From NCBI GenBank assembly GCA_900618425.1, contig UZAN01039912.1, positions 29,877 to 93,876 on the forward strand: DNA of 64,000 bases, given 5' to 3'. The translations under genes were made by a program, and so were the position numbers. The notes beneath the pieces are model-generated. The model was not told where the DNA came from. It saw nothing but the letters and a program-made list of their open reading frames with translations, and did no database searches. Position 1 is the first letter of the stretch; every line of letters begins with the position of its first letter. The DNA comes from Echinostoma caproni. Taxonomy: Eukaryota; Platyhelminthes; Trematoda; Plagiorchiida; Echinostomatidae. This document shows positions 25,166 to 37,859 of this stretch, one piece after another.

Positions 25166-27328
25166 GCACTCAAAAGTCTGGTACTTTTATCCAACGAGGT
25201 TGTCGTTTGAAGTATGCAACTGTCAATTGCTATCGTCCTCTGCTGTCACGTTTTTACCTGCAGAAACAGTCTGAAAGAATGTTGGATTTGTAACGAGTAC
25301 CAACTAATGATTTTTAGTCTGATATCGTTCATTCATGCATCCAATCGACAATAATTAGTTATCCCCACTGTATCAGTTAATTCCAATTTAGTTCATGCCT
25401 GTCTATGCCTTTTATCTTGCAGTCCAACTTTGACAGCCTTGAAAACGTGTCGAGTTCAGCCGGTCACAAAAGTACCAAAAACAGATTTCTGCTCTGCCTC
25501 CTGTTTTTGTGCATGAGCAATAGGGGCTTTTTCTCCACCCCCTATGGCAGACAAACGGTAATTTAATTTCAGTCGATTGATTATATACTCAGGTATCGAT
25601 CAAACTCGTTCAATATCCTGACTTTCATCACATTTGTTGCTCCCAACGTGTAGCTCTTCCAGCCTCATTCATGGGATTGACTATGGTATTGCCCCACATC
25701 AGATGCAACATAGCTACACTTTCATCCACTTAGGTTTTTGCTTATATTGGTCGAATGACATTGACATTTTGACGGTAGTTGCTGATGCATCAGTTATACA
25801 ATAACAAAGCCTCAGTAAAAAACCTGATTTAAATTTCTTTACAAAAATGACTTATAGACATGATACAGATAATGTTCTTTCATTTTGTTACTGCTCTATT
25901 TGCCCTTCTTTATTTTTTTAGCACTGTAGGTAGTTTTCTTGCACTGACTGCACCAAGTTGACCACCAAGAAACTTTTCTTCTGTCTTTCTAGTACAAGCC
26001 ACACCCTGAACGCTGACTAGTAGCCAATTCATCCCTGCTTTCAAAATAGGGAAAGGTTTCTGATTACATTCAAATCTCAACCGCTGCGTAGCAATTGAAT
26101 GAATTCAACATTGGTCTTGACCCATCCATAAACTTCGTAAATATGAAAAAAACTATGTCAAATGAGGTTTAAACATTCTATAGAATCAACCGTTATCTGC
26201 TAAAATATAACTTCTGCGAATGCTTTGCGAGGAGGGAGGGGGAGCAGTAATCAATCGATTGAAGCTTTCACATAACAAGTAAATATGCAATATCCAAAGT
26301 CGCCTCGTCGTAATCGATCAGTTCTGGCAATTGTTCACCGATCATTCCTCAGCGAGTATTGCCTATTTTACAGGTTGGTAGTCATTTAATCCAAATAAAC
26401 ACTCGACGGAAACTTCCTTTTGACTTCATTTCCAGACCTTTTCTTCACCTGAAGTTGCAGTCTTCCATACTGTCGTTCTTGATATGAAACTTGTCGCCTG
26501 TAATTCTCTTGACACCGAATCCTCCACTGTGAATTCCCTAATTCTCTGTTTCCTCTTGGTTTCTTACCGATCTGCAAAAATTTACATCAATAACGAATAT
26601 ACCAAAATCAAATTAAACGGAATCTCATTGACAAACTATTGAAAATCGGTTTACATAGTTCGCGAGTTGACTGAACTTACCCAAGGTGCTTGACGATTTT
26701 TTCCAAACGTCTCATCATCACAAGTATTAAAGCGGTTACCTCACTGCTGGTGAGGGAACGATTTCCCAGCGAGACGAACTGACAACGGTGAATAACCCAA
26801 TAATTTGCCTGAGCTGCTGAGTTTATGTTTGATACACATAAGTGAAATCAGTCTCCTTGTAATACTAACAGTAATTGAGTGCCTGATAAACATGTTGGTT
26901 TATGGATTACTGCGTACATCGGGCTCCTCGCTGCCTAGTGCAAATAAAGTCTGCATTTCCCAGCTCATGAAAGATAAGATCTGCACACCTGCCATCCATG
27001 AGCTATCTATCATTATCTCTTCTGGTGTTACCTCTCTTTCGAAATCTGGAAAATCTGAAACAACTCATCGTTCAGAATTTATTGGCGGAACTTTTCAATG
27101 CTAACACTTTTGGCCAAACTTTGGTTCACACAAAGCATGAAATAGCTCAAAAGCCTTTGCAACGGCAATTGAGACGCTTACTTTGCCCAAGCAAACCCGA
27201 CATATTCATATTGATTAGATTGATTGAATGTGTGCTATTTCAATATTCTTCGACCTACTATATATATCACGCCTTTGATAGCAGAAAATGCAATTTACTA
27301 TAGAATATGAATCAAAGTTCCGTTTTAT
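25166..27328. other. Non-coding stretch, no gene recognised
   Basis: No recognised domain. A minus-strand open stretch near 26449-26572, flanked by plausible splice sites, was considered and not accepted as a gene. Confidence 0.4.
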
Positions 27329-27577
27329 TTGCGTGAGGTTACTTTTTCCAGAAAGGGAGATGGCTCTTTCGCATTGGGTCTACATTTCCGGAAGCAGCTT
27401 GAACGGGACAGTATTGAAGCTTCAAAAGGTGCTGTTCGAGTAGTATCGATAACCTTCAATGAAGGGTTTCATTTTCCAAAATACTTGAAAGATATTCTTC
27501 ACAACAACGGATATTCATGGATATTTATTTCTACGCCGAACATAAAAACAGGAGCCAGAGCTAAGGAAGATGAGTAA
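27329..27577 (+). other. Coding-like open stretch, unidentified; possibly a Penelope linker relic
   Basis: An 82-codon frame follows a pyrimidine-rich acceptor-like TTACTTTTTCCAG, after which it could start as an exon at about 27351, and ends at TGA/TAA near 27577. Its composition is protein-like (aromatic and charged residues well mixed). The portion FPKYLKDILHNNGYSWIFI resembles the segment between reverse transcriptase and endonuclease in Penelope proteins, where LK..L..NGY..FI is common. No PFYGD-type or GIY-YIG motif follows. It may equally be a terminal exon of an unrecognised host gene. Confidence 0.3.
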
Positions 27578-27599
27578 ATTTTTCACAAATTACGTAACT

Positions 27600-29020
27600 A
27601 CTATGATTAGAATGAGCAACTAACAAAAAGTATCTCTTTTAGATACATATTGCACATTCACTTGTAATTGCGCTAATTAGTTGCCATTTATTGAACCGTA
27701 AAATTTGTGTCAGAAAGGAGCCAGCATGAGTCATCAGAAGGCTAGGCTTTTGTTATGATTTTCTGAGACAGCAATTTGTCTTCACACGAACGAAATCCGT
27801 GTAAACAATTGCATTTTTTTGGATAGTTTGACCTTTCCAGTGCTAGGTTACCAGTGTGGCTTCAGTTAGTGAATCTATCAGCGGCCCTCCACCCTCGACT
27901 TCTGATGCCATGAAATAGAAAAATGTAACATGGTAAATTGCATGCAAAGGTGTATTTCTTAACAAACCGAAGTGTTTTGAAATGAACACAATATAAATTG
28001 TACGTAGATGAATGACTTCTATGGCCTCCTTCATCCGCATTTATGCTATTTAAGTCATTTTGTTAAACGAAATCATTAGGATTGCGATGCAAATTCTTAT
28101 TATCGGTATTTCACAACGTCGGAGTGTGTGACAATCAAAGTGAAACTGAATGGGAGTGTATCCTCTTTTCCTCTAAACACAACTGACAGTTGTCCAATCA
28201 CTTTCATACCTTTCACAATTCAAGTTCTACAAATATCACTTCAAGATGCCCTTGTATAGATCAAACCTCCCAGGTGGCAATCGATCTTGAAATTCTTCAT
28301 GATCTCGGGGTTTTTCACGTGGAACAAATAAAATTATGTTGGTTTTCCCAGAAGGAAAAATATGCATCATTTGCAATAAGGGTGAGTCAGTGATGACAAG
28401 AAAACAAAATTATGCAATCAGAGTCTACGTTTCGAATTTGGTAGGCTAGCCACATCAATGAACGATACTCGGCCTTCTGGAGGTAGAACCCATAGTAATT
28501 TGCACAAAACCAACAATAATTAAAAAAACAGTTATAATGCAAACTTAAGAATTTAGAAACCTTTTTCACTAAACAATGATCTGAGAACGTTGATAGAACT
28601 TCCGTAACCTCAGGGTACTATTCAGTCAGCCGATCTAGTTTGCCTGTCATCCGAATGAATGCACCTGGACAAAAAACCCTTTCTGACGAGTTCCTTTCAT
28701 TTGGTGTGTGCAGGGTGTGATGAAATCGGGTTCGAAAGGTTATTTCCATCTAAACGGTGAGTAAACCGATTTTAGCGAATAAGCTTGTTTTCCATCGCTC
28801 ATCAACTGCCCAACTTATCACATTTTATGGCACATCAACTTTTGTGGAATAAAAGTGACTTAAAACAAACAGGCACATATATAGCACGTGAAGTTGATCA
28901 ATTATGGTGAATGAACGAGTACAAGAATACACGGATCGATTAATCCGTGCTTCCTACACAATCATCTAAACACATCCACAATCCCGAATCTTTAACATTC
29001 ATACAAAAATAATATGATTC
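27600..29020. other. Non-coding stretch, no gene recognised
   Basis: Nothing recognisable was seen. CTGACGAGTTCC at 28683 is not followed by a GAAA core and is not a ribozyme. Confidence 0.4.
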
Positions 29021-29029
29021 TCTTTCCAT

Positions 29030-30115
29030 GGGGTTGAAGTTCAAGATTACACCAAGAAAGGTCGAAAACCTGAAAATATGTCAGGTGGATCCGAGCGAAA
29101 CTTGTGGACGTTTGTCATTCCCACCTTAAGGCACCGATTCGACAACACTACTTCCTCACTCCAAAACATTGCAAGGCATTGAAAGAACTCAAAAGTACGA
29201 GAAAACTGAAATTTCTGAAACTAGACAAAGGATCCAGAACGGTAATTATGCCAAAAGACAGTTATTTTACCAAAAGAACAAAATTCTCTCGGATGCCAGA
29301 AAATTGCAGATCGACAACACACCGGACAACAACCATCTCACTAAAGGCCTTATTCCACGAAAGCTGCATATTCTGTTACTTCATGGTCACAGTTCCGAGG
29401 CCCAAAACAAACAACTGACATCAAATGAACATAGCTTACGAACGTTGGCTTATGAGAGCCCTATTTCATTGGGTGAGAAACATTTGTTCTCCAGGTAAAC
29501 TAAAGGATGAAGAGAACTTTCTAAGGAGAATACGAAACAATGGTTACCCAGAGATTCTATGGATACTCACAGTAGATCAGTTCCAAAAGGTAACCCAACC
29601 CTAAACTTCAGTAAGAAGGCCATCAACATCAAGCTTATTCTCAAAGGTGACCATATTTACAATGATGTGCGCCAGAAGTTGAGGTTGGCTCTAGACCGTG
29701 CATTCCCAGCTGCTCAACTCAAACTCATTGCCTCCACTGATGGAATCGATTTGGACAAACGTAAACACGTTTGGCAAAGCGGTTCCGTCTCACACACCGT
29801 AAACCCGTTCACCTGCAGTTGCGGCAACGCATACATAGGTAGAACAAACCGTCAGCTCTCACAACGGATGGCCGAACATATTCCAAATTGATTGGTGAAA
29901 TCGATAACGCAACCAATAATTGATGACCAAGTGAAATCCAGGGTTATCTGTTGCAAAACATGTCCTGACAACAAGACTCACAGTTGACCCCAAACTACTA
30001 TTATGTAAAGGCAACGCTAAACTTTTGGCAATTAGTGAAGCACTGCTTATTCGATTACATCACCCGACCTTGTGCGCACCAAAGTTTTTGATACACTCAA
30101 TCCACTTACCATGAA
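29030..30115 (+). mobile_element. Penelope-like element with reverse-transcriptase core deleted
   Basis: The plus strand begins with MGLKFKITPRKVENLKI (29033 onward), a Penelope N-terminal signature. It continues with FLTPKHCKALKELKSTRKLK and LDKGSRTVIM (29150-29260), then shifts frame into KILSDARKLQIDN. After about 29480 the sequence passes almost directly to the linker LKDEENFLRRIRNNGYPE. The endonuclease part follows: SYTFTCSCG-like VNPFTCSCGNAYIGRTNRQ at about 29800-29860 (GIY-YIG with its upstream CxCG), QRMAEHIPN, and ALLIRLHHPTLCAPK near 30045-30085. The palm with the YADD motif is missing, an internal deletion of several hundred codons. Stops and frameshifts make it a pseudogene, but the GIY-YIG portion (29559-29891) is open. 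Confidence 0.8.
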
Positions 30116-30119
30116 GTTG

Positions 30120-33100
30120 ACCTTCTACTTCTATATTTAGTAGTCTTTGTATGCCTCTACACGTTCGTTTACCATAATTGACCAACACTATGTGATATAT
30201 ATGCGTCTGTTTGTTTAAGGTCAGTGATTGAGAAGATCGAACGACATGTTAGGATCTTGCAGCATTTTTCTTATTTCTGTATGAATGAAACGGATAAAGG
30301 GGGCTCAGTACTTCGAATAAAAAAGAGCGTAACACATTAGAGTCCATAAGGAATGTTTCTCTAATATATCTCACTTCCACAAATAGGATATGGTCGATAT
30401 GGCCGTTATCCAGTTTTTGCCAAAATCGCATCACTCCTGTGATCTGGGGCGTGACGGGGGTCATGGTTGATTGCGTGATTTTGCAAATTATTTAGGTGTT
30501 CACAGGGTGATACAAGCACTTAAGACGATAGAGCGAATTGTGACTGGCAGACTTAAAGGGCAGGCTAAATTATAAGTACTCTCTACATTAAGAAGATTTG
30601 ATAACAGTTGTTTGAATTCGTGTTGCCTTTACACTTCATAAGTCATTTTGAATTATCCTTTTTGGTTCATCTCTGTAACTGGTATGACCTTTGTGGAGAT
30701 TTTATTTGTAGCTATTTGTATACAACCTTGTCTAAGGCCGCACCTCTTCCCTCAATCACGATCGATCGACCCACCCATCAGCCTAGCTTTACAACCAGAA
30801 CCAAAGTTTTACATAGCATCCCGCATAGCGCGAGTTATATCATACCCGGCCCAAATCCTATCGAACAAGACAATGATTGAGCCGGGCTATCAAGAACCCA
30901 TGAGAATAATTTGCCTTGTTCGGGTTTTTTTGATGAGACACTTTTCCTGTGTATTTTTTTCTCAGTACAGCAGTGAAAATATATTTTTACTAAATGTTTG
31001 CAAAATTCAATTTATTTCATCTATCTGGTCATCGGATTCCGGATGTTAAAGTCAACCGACCGCCCTCTCTCCACAGCCAAACACGGCAGCTTGTCATTTT
31101 TCATTATGTTCTATCTGTCAAACCTCGTTACTCTGCAAGCGTTCATATTCGTGTGAGTTACTTCATACCGGAATTGTGCCTACCAAGGGTGAAATTTTGT
31201 GTAAAATTCGTGCGTTCATGCACGTCACAATCGAATGACTTCTGGTACGAGCATCGGTCTTTTCTAAAATCAATCGTCATTCTTATACAGATGATGGAGA
31301 ATACTTGGGTTTTCGGCTTTTTGTGAGACATCTCACGCCTATTTCTAAATTCCCCAGTACCTATCTTATAAGAGCCATGAATGACTGTTTATCTCCCACT
31401 GGCATTGGTCCGAGTACGCACTGACTCTTTCCATGACCCATTCTGTGGAATCATTTGCTTTTACGTTGAGCATATCACTAAACTAATGCCAAACAGAAGC
31501 AGTGTGAGCAGCAAAGTAATGTGATAAGCGAACAAAAGACAAATAAAACCAAGGAAGGCGAAGAAACCTTCAACTCTCCGTGAAAGTCAGTGGGATGGTA
31601 TTTTGACTATGATATAGCAATCATATTATACGCTTCAGTGCTTATATCTCCGTAGTCAGCACCATGATTCTATGTTGATGGAGGTGAAGATACTTACCAA
31701 ACATAGGCAGTACTCGGACAATTCTCGATCACGTAAGTAATTGGCGGTAGACTGTTGTAAAATAACCATTTATAAGCACCACTGGTGTATGTGTGAATGA
31801 ATCAAGAACGATTAATGGGTTGTGTGGTGTGGCCTAGAACTTAAAGAAAGCATGAAGCGGTCATGCAATCATCATTCATGTTGTGTGGCTTTTCTAATTC
31901 CCACGTGATGAAGAGAAGCTTGTTCCCATAGAATTCAGATGATTCGAAACCCTCAGATCACCCGATGAGCAAACTTATCCTCACCACCATATTTCCATTC
32001 ATTTTCACCAGTCTAACAACACGTTATTCAGGGGTGGGAAAAAGTATATAATTGTTGAATTACCCAAATCGAATGCCGAGTGTTCCATTCAAAACATTAT
32101 CCTACTGAGTTTCACAGTGAACTTATAGTTATTTTGGCATTCCTAAGTATTTTGAATTTTTTATGCATGTATCAGGTTATTTCTGTTACACAAACTGTTA
32201 CTGTCCTCTTGATGGAGTACATTGTGCTTTAGCGAAAATGGTTCAACAAAGGTTTTTTCTGCAAACAACCAGTACGTGGTAACAATGGGTGTTGAACACC
32301 CTTCGTGTACTCTTAGATAATAGGAAATGCTCTAGCTTATGGCTCTTTGAAGCCTATCAGTGATCACTTGTGTATATGTGAATGATTGGGAATTGATGTG
32401 TCATACGTAATGTGTCCTTTACTCGAAACCCTTCTAGGCATTCGAATGAACACATTAAGCAAATTTTTAACGCTAGTGATTCTTAACAAGGATAAAACCG
32501 TTGTATCGTGCTTCTAAGACTACCAAGTGGTATACGTGACATCGGAACACTGTTCAGTCAATCACATACAGTATTCAGAAGTAATTTATTCAAATTGCAA
32601 TTACAGCCATTGCTGCATTTCCATTTCTGTAACCCGTTACTCAATCTATACCTAAAATCTACATGTTTTTTCATTGCGATTCTGCCTATATAACAGAATA
32701 CCCATAATTAAGTAGGCACGAGTCAATCAAACTGCAAATGTCACCCTGGTGGTTGATAAGTTATTTCCCAGCCGAGCATCATACGCAGCTAGTAATCGAA
32801 CAAACAAAGTGACGGTAGTGCAATGTTTTTGATCAAACCCCACCAATTTCGCCAAATTATATTACTTCTTCGTATCACTGACATCCCATTGACTAATTGC
32901 TTTCCCGTACTGGAAGCTGAGGGTGTAACTATCTACTGTAGTTAGTAGATAGATGAAGTCCCGAAAACGAGCATATTTACTGTGTTTTCATAACAATGGC
33001 AATTACTTTGATGCCTTAATTATGGCAGTGTATGCGGTCAGTACCTAACCTAGGATTTGAGCATAAATGAATAAGAAGAAAAAAATAGTCACCGGTACTA

Positions 33101-33790
33101 ATTAACCGTACATTATAGATAAATAGATAGATTTATTAGATAGATGGATAGATAGATGAATAGATAGATAAAGATAAATCCATGAATCTCCCAAATAGTG
33201 CAACTGCATGCAATCGCCCAAAGCCTTTTTCCCAACAGCCACTCTATTCGTTCCTACCTGTCAAGTAACTGAATGATTCTGATGGGCACGCGATTGACGA
33301 AATAATTCAACAGAACCAGATTTGTCTAACTCCTAATGCACTTCGGTGGATGTCAGTGGGTAGACAGTAAGTTGACACCCAATCCGTTTCAATTTATGAA
33401 AAAAATTGAAATATTTCATCCTTCTAGATTTGATGGATGTCGGAGTTCGGCGAGGCATGTTTCAAAAATTGTGGAAGGAGACAATCTCATTTGTTCAGAT
33501 ACATTGTTTGCTTCGACGGTCAAACCACCATCACCAGTTAACTGACTCAATTGTCCCTTCCCTACCCCAATAAAACGGACCTTGAGGAGACTTGGATCAG
33601 ACGAAATAAATGACACGAGACCTGTGGGTTTCGATTGTACATACATCACAAGAGTCTTTCATCACGGATAGAAACCATCGACATGTTTATTCATAACACG
33701 CCGGACTAGTTAAGCTACTTCACAGACAAACTAGAAATTAGATTTCTTCTATTAAACGATGAAAACCTATTTTTTATTTACAGTACAAAT
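30120..33790. other. Non-coding stretch, no gene recognised
   Basis: No domain was recognised. It holds a GATA-type microsatellite near 33118-33172. Overlapping frames at 30608-31326 are leucine/serine-rich without motif. Confidence 0.4.
33118..33172. repeat. GATA/TAGA microsatellite
   Basis: Imperfect tandem ATAGATAG units read directly. Confidence 0.8.
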
Positions 33791-33794
33791 CTTC

Positions 33795-33955
33795 GTTGAA
33801 GACTGGCAAAGAGCACTGGATAGCTGTTTTGTCCTTGGTGATATTTGTTAGAAGTGCACACCGTAGATATTCTGGTTAGGAGTGGAACCCCTTATATGTG
33901 AGCCATACGTTTGCGGGTTAATATCCTGAGCGAGCGATTTTGTATCAATTTATAA
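33795..33955 (-). mobile_element. Degraded SINE, subfamily B
   Basis: On the minus strand TCGCTCGCTCAGGATATTAA is an A-box region and GGGGTTCCACTCC a B-box remnant. A spacer with GTGCACTTCTAACAA (stem I and first core element, mutated), then GGACAAAACAGCTATC and CAGTGCTC follow. Stem I could still pair (GAGCAC-type ends), but CTGACGA and GAAA are both broken. Confidence 0.5.
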
Positions 33956-34084
33956 TATTATACCGTGGTTAGTCAAGTTAAATTTGTGTAGGCACCAGGC
34001 ACTGTTTACGGTCTTGAGTGTGGGTTTCACTCCCTGAGAGTTTGGTGACGCATTCTATGTGCAGAGAAATTCGGTACGAATAAT

Positions 34085-34165
34085 GATAAGGAGCACGAGA
34101 CATTTCGTTAGGACTTGTCAGCAGTGCACAATTTTGCTCAAAATGTTCGCCGTCGACCACTTGGC
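34085..34165 (-). mobile_element. SINE fragment with hammerhead, compact stem II, subfamily B
   Basis: The minus strand gives TGTGCACTGCTGACAAGTCC then TAACGAAATGTC and TCGTGCTCC (34095-34135). CTGACAA differs from CTGACGA by one base. The right side of stem II (GGAC) is lost, so GTCC runs almost directly into CGAAA. The tRNA-like head is weak. It lies next to another copy at 33.8 kb and a possible remnant on the opposite strand at 34.18-34.23 kb (GGGGATGAAATAGCTGTC). Confidence 0.45.
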
Positions 34166-34229
34166 TCAGTATTCAACGCTTGCAGCTCGATGATAAAGAC
34201 CAGCGGGGATGAAATAGCTGTCTAGAGAT

Positions 34230-36540
34230 ATCCGTCGTCCTGCACAGAAAGTTCAATCGCAAATACACTGTATGACTACTTCGCAAACCCGCATCAGTTC
34301 CCTTATCTTACTTACCAGTTAAAGGTCTTGGGCTATTCTGATTGATGTTGGTGAGCTTCAAAAATGTCATTGATTCTCAAGTACTTTTTCTCTTCCCTTA
34401 TGTATTTGGTCAGCTATTCACACAGTCCGGAACCAACATGATTGATGGATCATAGTTAACTAACTTTCTGCCTCTCTCTCACTCCCACTAGGAGACCATC
34501 ACATTCATCCCAGGTCGGTCCGAAACTGCCAATGTCGCATTCACTAAGCGGTCCTTTCATAGTGAATTAAAATTTTAAATACATACACACATTTACCAAC
34601 TTCGCTTGATACCTTGATTGTTACCGCGTTCAAAGCAAAGATACCGATAGCTCTAATGTATTGTTTTATTCACTTTGGCCTCTTGCACCTAAAGGAAGCA
34701 AATTTAGGCACAACGATTCTACATTTATCGTTCGCACCCATCATGAAGCCCCTTCCTTGAAATTCATTCATTTCTGTCTGCCTTGGGTTATTTTTTTTGT
34801 CTACATGTTGAACACCTGACGTTGATTCAAATGAACAACAGCACCTTCAGGCTCATCTCACTGAATTAGTGTCTCATCCGAATACGTGTTCCAAATTTAG
34901 GATTCATTGTGCACGTACCACCACATACCAAAATAGCATCATCCCTTATTTTGCTCGTATCTTAGTAAACCGAGCAAACATTATCACTAACTTCGAAAAT
35001 CACCTGTCACATTGCAAATTTATCACATTCATTTGTTTTTATTTAGTAAATGTATAGGTTTATTTTTTCAATGTTTAAACTCCTCTTCATTGTAACTTGT
35101 CGAAAGTGCTAAAAATTCATCCTTTTGGGTGCATAAAGTTTAACGTAGCATGACTTGACTTGATTAACATAATAAGATCTTTGTTTATGACCGTTTTCTA
35201 CGGTCGCACTAGTACGCACAGGTAATTCAACTCACTGTACCCGTTTCCTAAGTGTCTCACAGGAAGCCAAGCCTTGCGAAATTTTGTGACGTAATTTGAC
35301 CGACCTGGTCGATGGTTTTTATTGATTTAAAGTTAAGAACATGAATTTAAATTCATGTTCTTCAACAGCTCTATGGTTTCAAACTCTGAGGCAGAAATAC
35401 CTCACACTTCAGTGAGCAATCTGCGAACAACTTAGATTAATGTCAGATAATTGTTTTAGGCTTTACACTTCCGGAACAACTGAGGAAACATTAAAACCTA
35501 AATTGAATCATGTGTCATTGTCACTCAAGGATAGTTTGACTTCATAAAGGAGAGAGCATATCGGGATCCGACAACGAACCAAACGAAACATTGCGTATTT
35601 GCATTCACATGTATCGGATTCCAGACTGTATCCAAAATCCACGATGTTATAATCTTCGTAAAAATGGGAAAGGTACCGTAAGGGAGCGGAACACTACCAG
35701 GTTGCCCAGATAAGTTTTACTGCGGATTCCTAACTGGATCCTTCCGATATCCAAAGTTTGACCAGAGGAGAGTAAATCGGTGTTTATAAACCGCAATCCA
35801 TGGAGAGCAGACATGTAGTGCGTCGGATCATGGGATTTTTGTATGGAATCCAACGTCCANACGTCCAAAGTGCACGATATAGCAGAAAAATTAACCGAGC
35901 CGCTGACCACAACCACAAGTAGGGAGGTGTGCACGTCTCTTCTCGGTTGGTTTACAATTAGCGTTTTTAGACAACTTTCTTAATTGTTTTGCCAGTGTTT
36001 TACTAACCCTCTCACTAAAAGGAAACGGAATCGGAGACCCCACAGGAACCAAAAAATCAGTGGTTGTCACCTCGGTTGATGTCGAACTGTTTGCAAACTA
36101 ACAGAACATCTTAGTGGACCCAGTCAGAACGTTGGCGTATTTTCGTGTATTTTATTAGCACACCTCCATCTCCAGTCGCAAGATTTACTCTGTTCTATAT
36201 TCCTTTGGGCAATTGGTGCGGATCAAACCCCATCCATGATTTAGTGTGAACATCTCCCAGTTGGTCAATAACTTGAAAGGCTACCAGTGTCCGATAAAAT
36301 CTAGGGTAACTAAAGGAACCTTCTAAAAAATGCCTACTCTAACTGTATTTGAACGAGTTACATAGAAAGACTATTAATTCGTCTTCCGTGATAAGTTTAA
36401 ACAGGCATAATGGAAGACAACTGCTGCTAGGGGAGATCCTTTTGTATACTCTCATTCGTCGCAAACGTATAACCTTCAGGTAGTAAATGAAAACAGCAAA
36501 ATTACTAGTTGTTACAGTGAAACTATTGTAAAATGAAAAA
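34230..36540. other. Non-coding stretch with one perfect palindrome
   Basis: No gene recognised. It includes the 28-base palindrome at 35335-35362 and an isolated n at 35860. A phrase VVVTSVDVELFAN in translation near 36060 recalls Penelope reverse transcriptases but is too short to call. Confidence 0.4.
35335..35362. repeat. Perfect 28-base palindrome
   Basis: AAGAACATGAATTT is followed immediately by its exact reverse complement, with no spacer. Confidence 0.9.
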
Positions 36541-36779
36541 CTAAAGGCGATTGGTAAAACCAAAGGCAGGTTGTGGACGCACAGGATTGGCTCCTGTTGG
36601 GCGATCGATAAAGCCTCCAATATCCGCAAGTGGTGTGAACAGCGATGACGTAACACGACCAAGGACTACCAATGTGGGTTTATCATGTGACCGCTCGCAA
36701 TCAAGTGGCGATCGATCGTTGATTTCGGTTTGCGTGTCATGTTTATGCTGTTCCTGTTCAAGATATCGTAATCGGTATC
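36541..36779 (-). CDS. Possible terminal exon of an unidentified host gene
   Basis: On the minus strand a frame opens after an acceptor-like TTATAG and runs 79 codons to TAG at 36541-36543. It begins YRLRYLEQEQHKHD and continues through a polar segment into TLVVLGRVTSSLFTPLADIG, GFIDRPTGANPVRP and QPAFGF. Composition is protein-like, and the opposite strand is also open over the same bases, as often happens over real coding sequence. No start codon precedes it, so it would need upstream exons, which I do not see. No family was recognised. It could be a chance frame. Confidence 0.35.
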
Positions 36780-36789
36780 CTATAATCGC

Positions 36790-37855
36790 TTCGGTTGTCC
36801 TTCCCCAAATACACGTCGTTAGATCTCACGCTTTATGTTATCGTCGTATATGTGCTATGGTTTGAAGGTAGTGATGACCGAGTATGGAAAGTTATCAAGC
36901 ATTCTTTTCCCAATAGGCCACTGCTCTCCGGCGTAAATGTAACATTAAATATGATACTGCGCATCCTTCGGCTGCTTTTTGAAACATAACTCGCAGTTCT
37001 ATTGGAAATTTACTTTGTTCAGCCAGATTAGTTACCGAAAATTGTATAGCACGGTGCACTAGATATCAGATGTCTTTGGATTCGATTTTTTTTTCAAACA
37101 GACGGTACTGGTTGATAGGTCAAAAACACCATCAGATTAGGATTTGGCGCTTTCTTTTCCGTTTTCTCTTGGCTGAGAGTTTGAAACCCAAAACAGACAA
37201 ACGAAGACACTTGTGCTTTTAACCAACTGTCAGATTTCAACAGCTAATTGTTCATCTCAAGGTGATAGACGAACCGGGTGGTATCGGAATAGCAGATACC
37301 AAAATAAGTCCCGGAGTTTTTGAAATCCATCAATGTGACTTTGCTTTACCGTTTGCTGCTTACTGGACCTCTCCTGGATATTAACTTTACGTCTTTTGTA
37401 GATAACGTAGATAGGAATAAAGTAATTTAAAAATACATTTGAATGAGCTGCGGAAGTTTAAAGTCTTTTAGAAATACCAATGTACTGGTCTCCAACAAAA
37501 CGCAGTTTCTTTCCGATAGTACTGTCTTGTGTAAAACATGTGGCCGCAAAAGACATCTAAAAGCTTCAACCATTTTCTAGCTTAACTTTGGATTTTTATT
37601 TCCTTGTAAGTCACCTTTCCAAATATGAGGTTTTAAATAATTTTTGATAAGTCACCCTTGCAGGATACGGAATAAGACAAGCCAATTTGCGGCTGAAAGT
37701 ATTGTCCGTAGAGTTTCGATCCTTTTTCCTGTCGATCGACTTTAATTGATAGAGGTTGATACATGTACCATAAGTGACGAGACTTGACATCCGCTCGGCC
37801 AAACTCATGAGTGAGCTATGTTTCTATATTCTTTCACCTTTGTGTGCCACAACTA
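36790..37855. other. Non-coding stretch, no gene recognised
   Basis: No motif or repeat family was seen. Confidence 0.4.
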
Positions 37856-37859
37856 TTTC

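Noticed and set aside
26449..26572. Minus-strand exon between TTTTTGCAG and CAG|GTGAAG
   Set aside because: Splice sites are plausible, but the translation is a low-complexity basic stretch with no motif and no in-phase partner exon.
28683..28745. CTGACGAGTTCC as another hammerhead
   Set aside because: Lacks a complementary stem II arm and GAAA, and there is no tRNA-like head upstream.
30608..31326. Overlapping long frames as a membrane protein gene
   Set aside because: Three overlapping frames of similar length, AT-driven hydrophobic composition and no conserved motif; consistent with chance.
36000..36260. Further Penelope reverse transcriptase (VVVTSVDVELFAN)
   Set aside because: A single short phrase with stops on both sides and no second motif.
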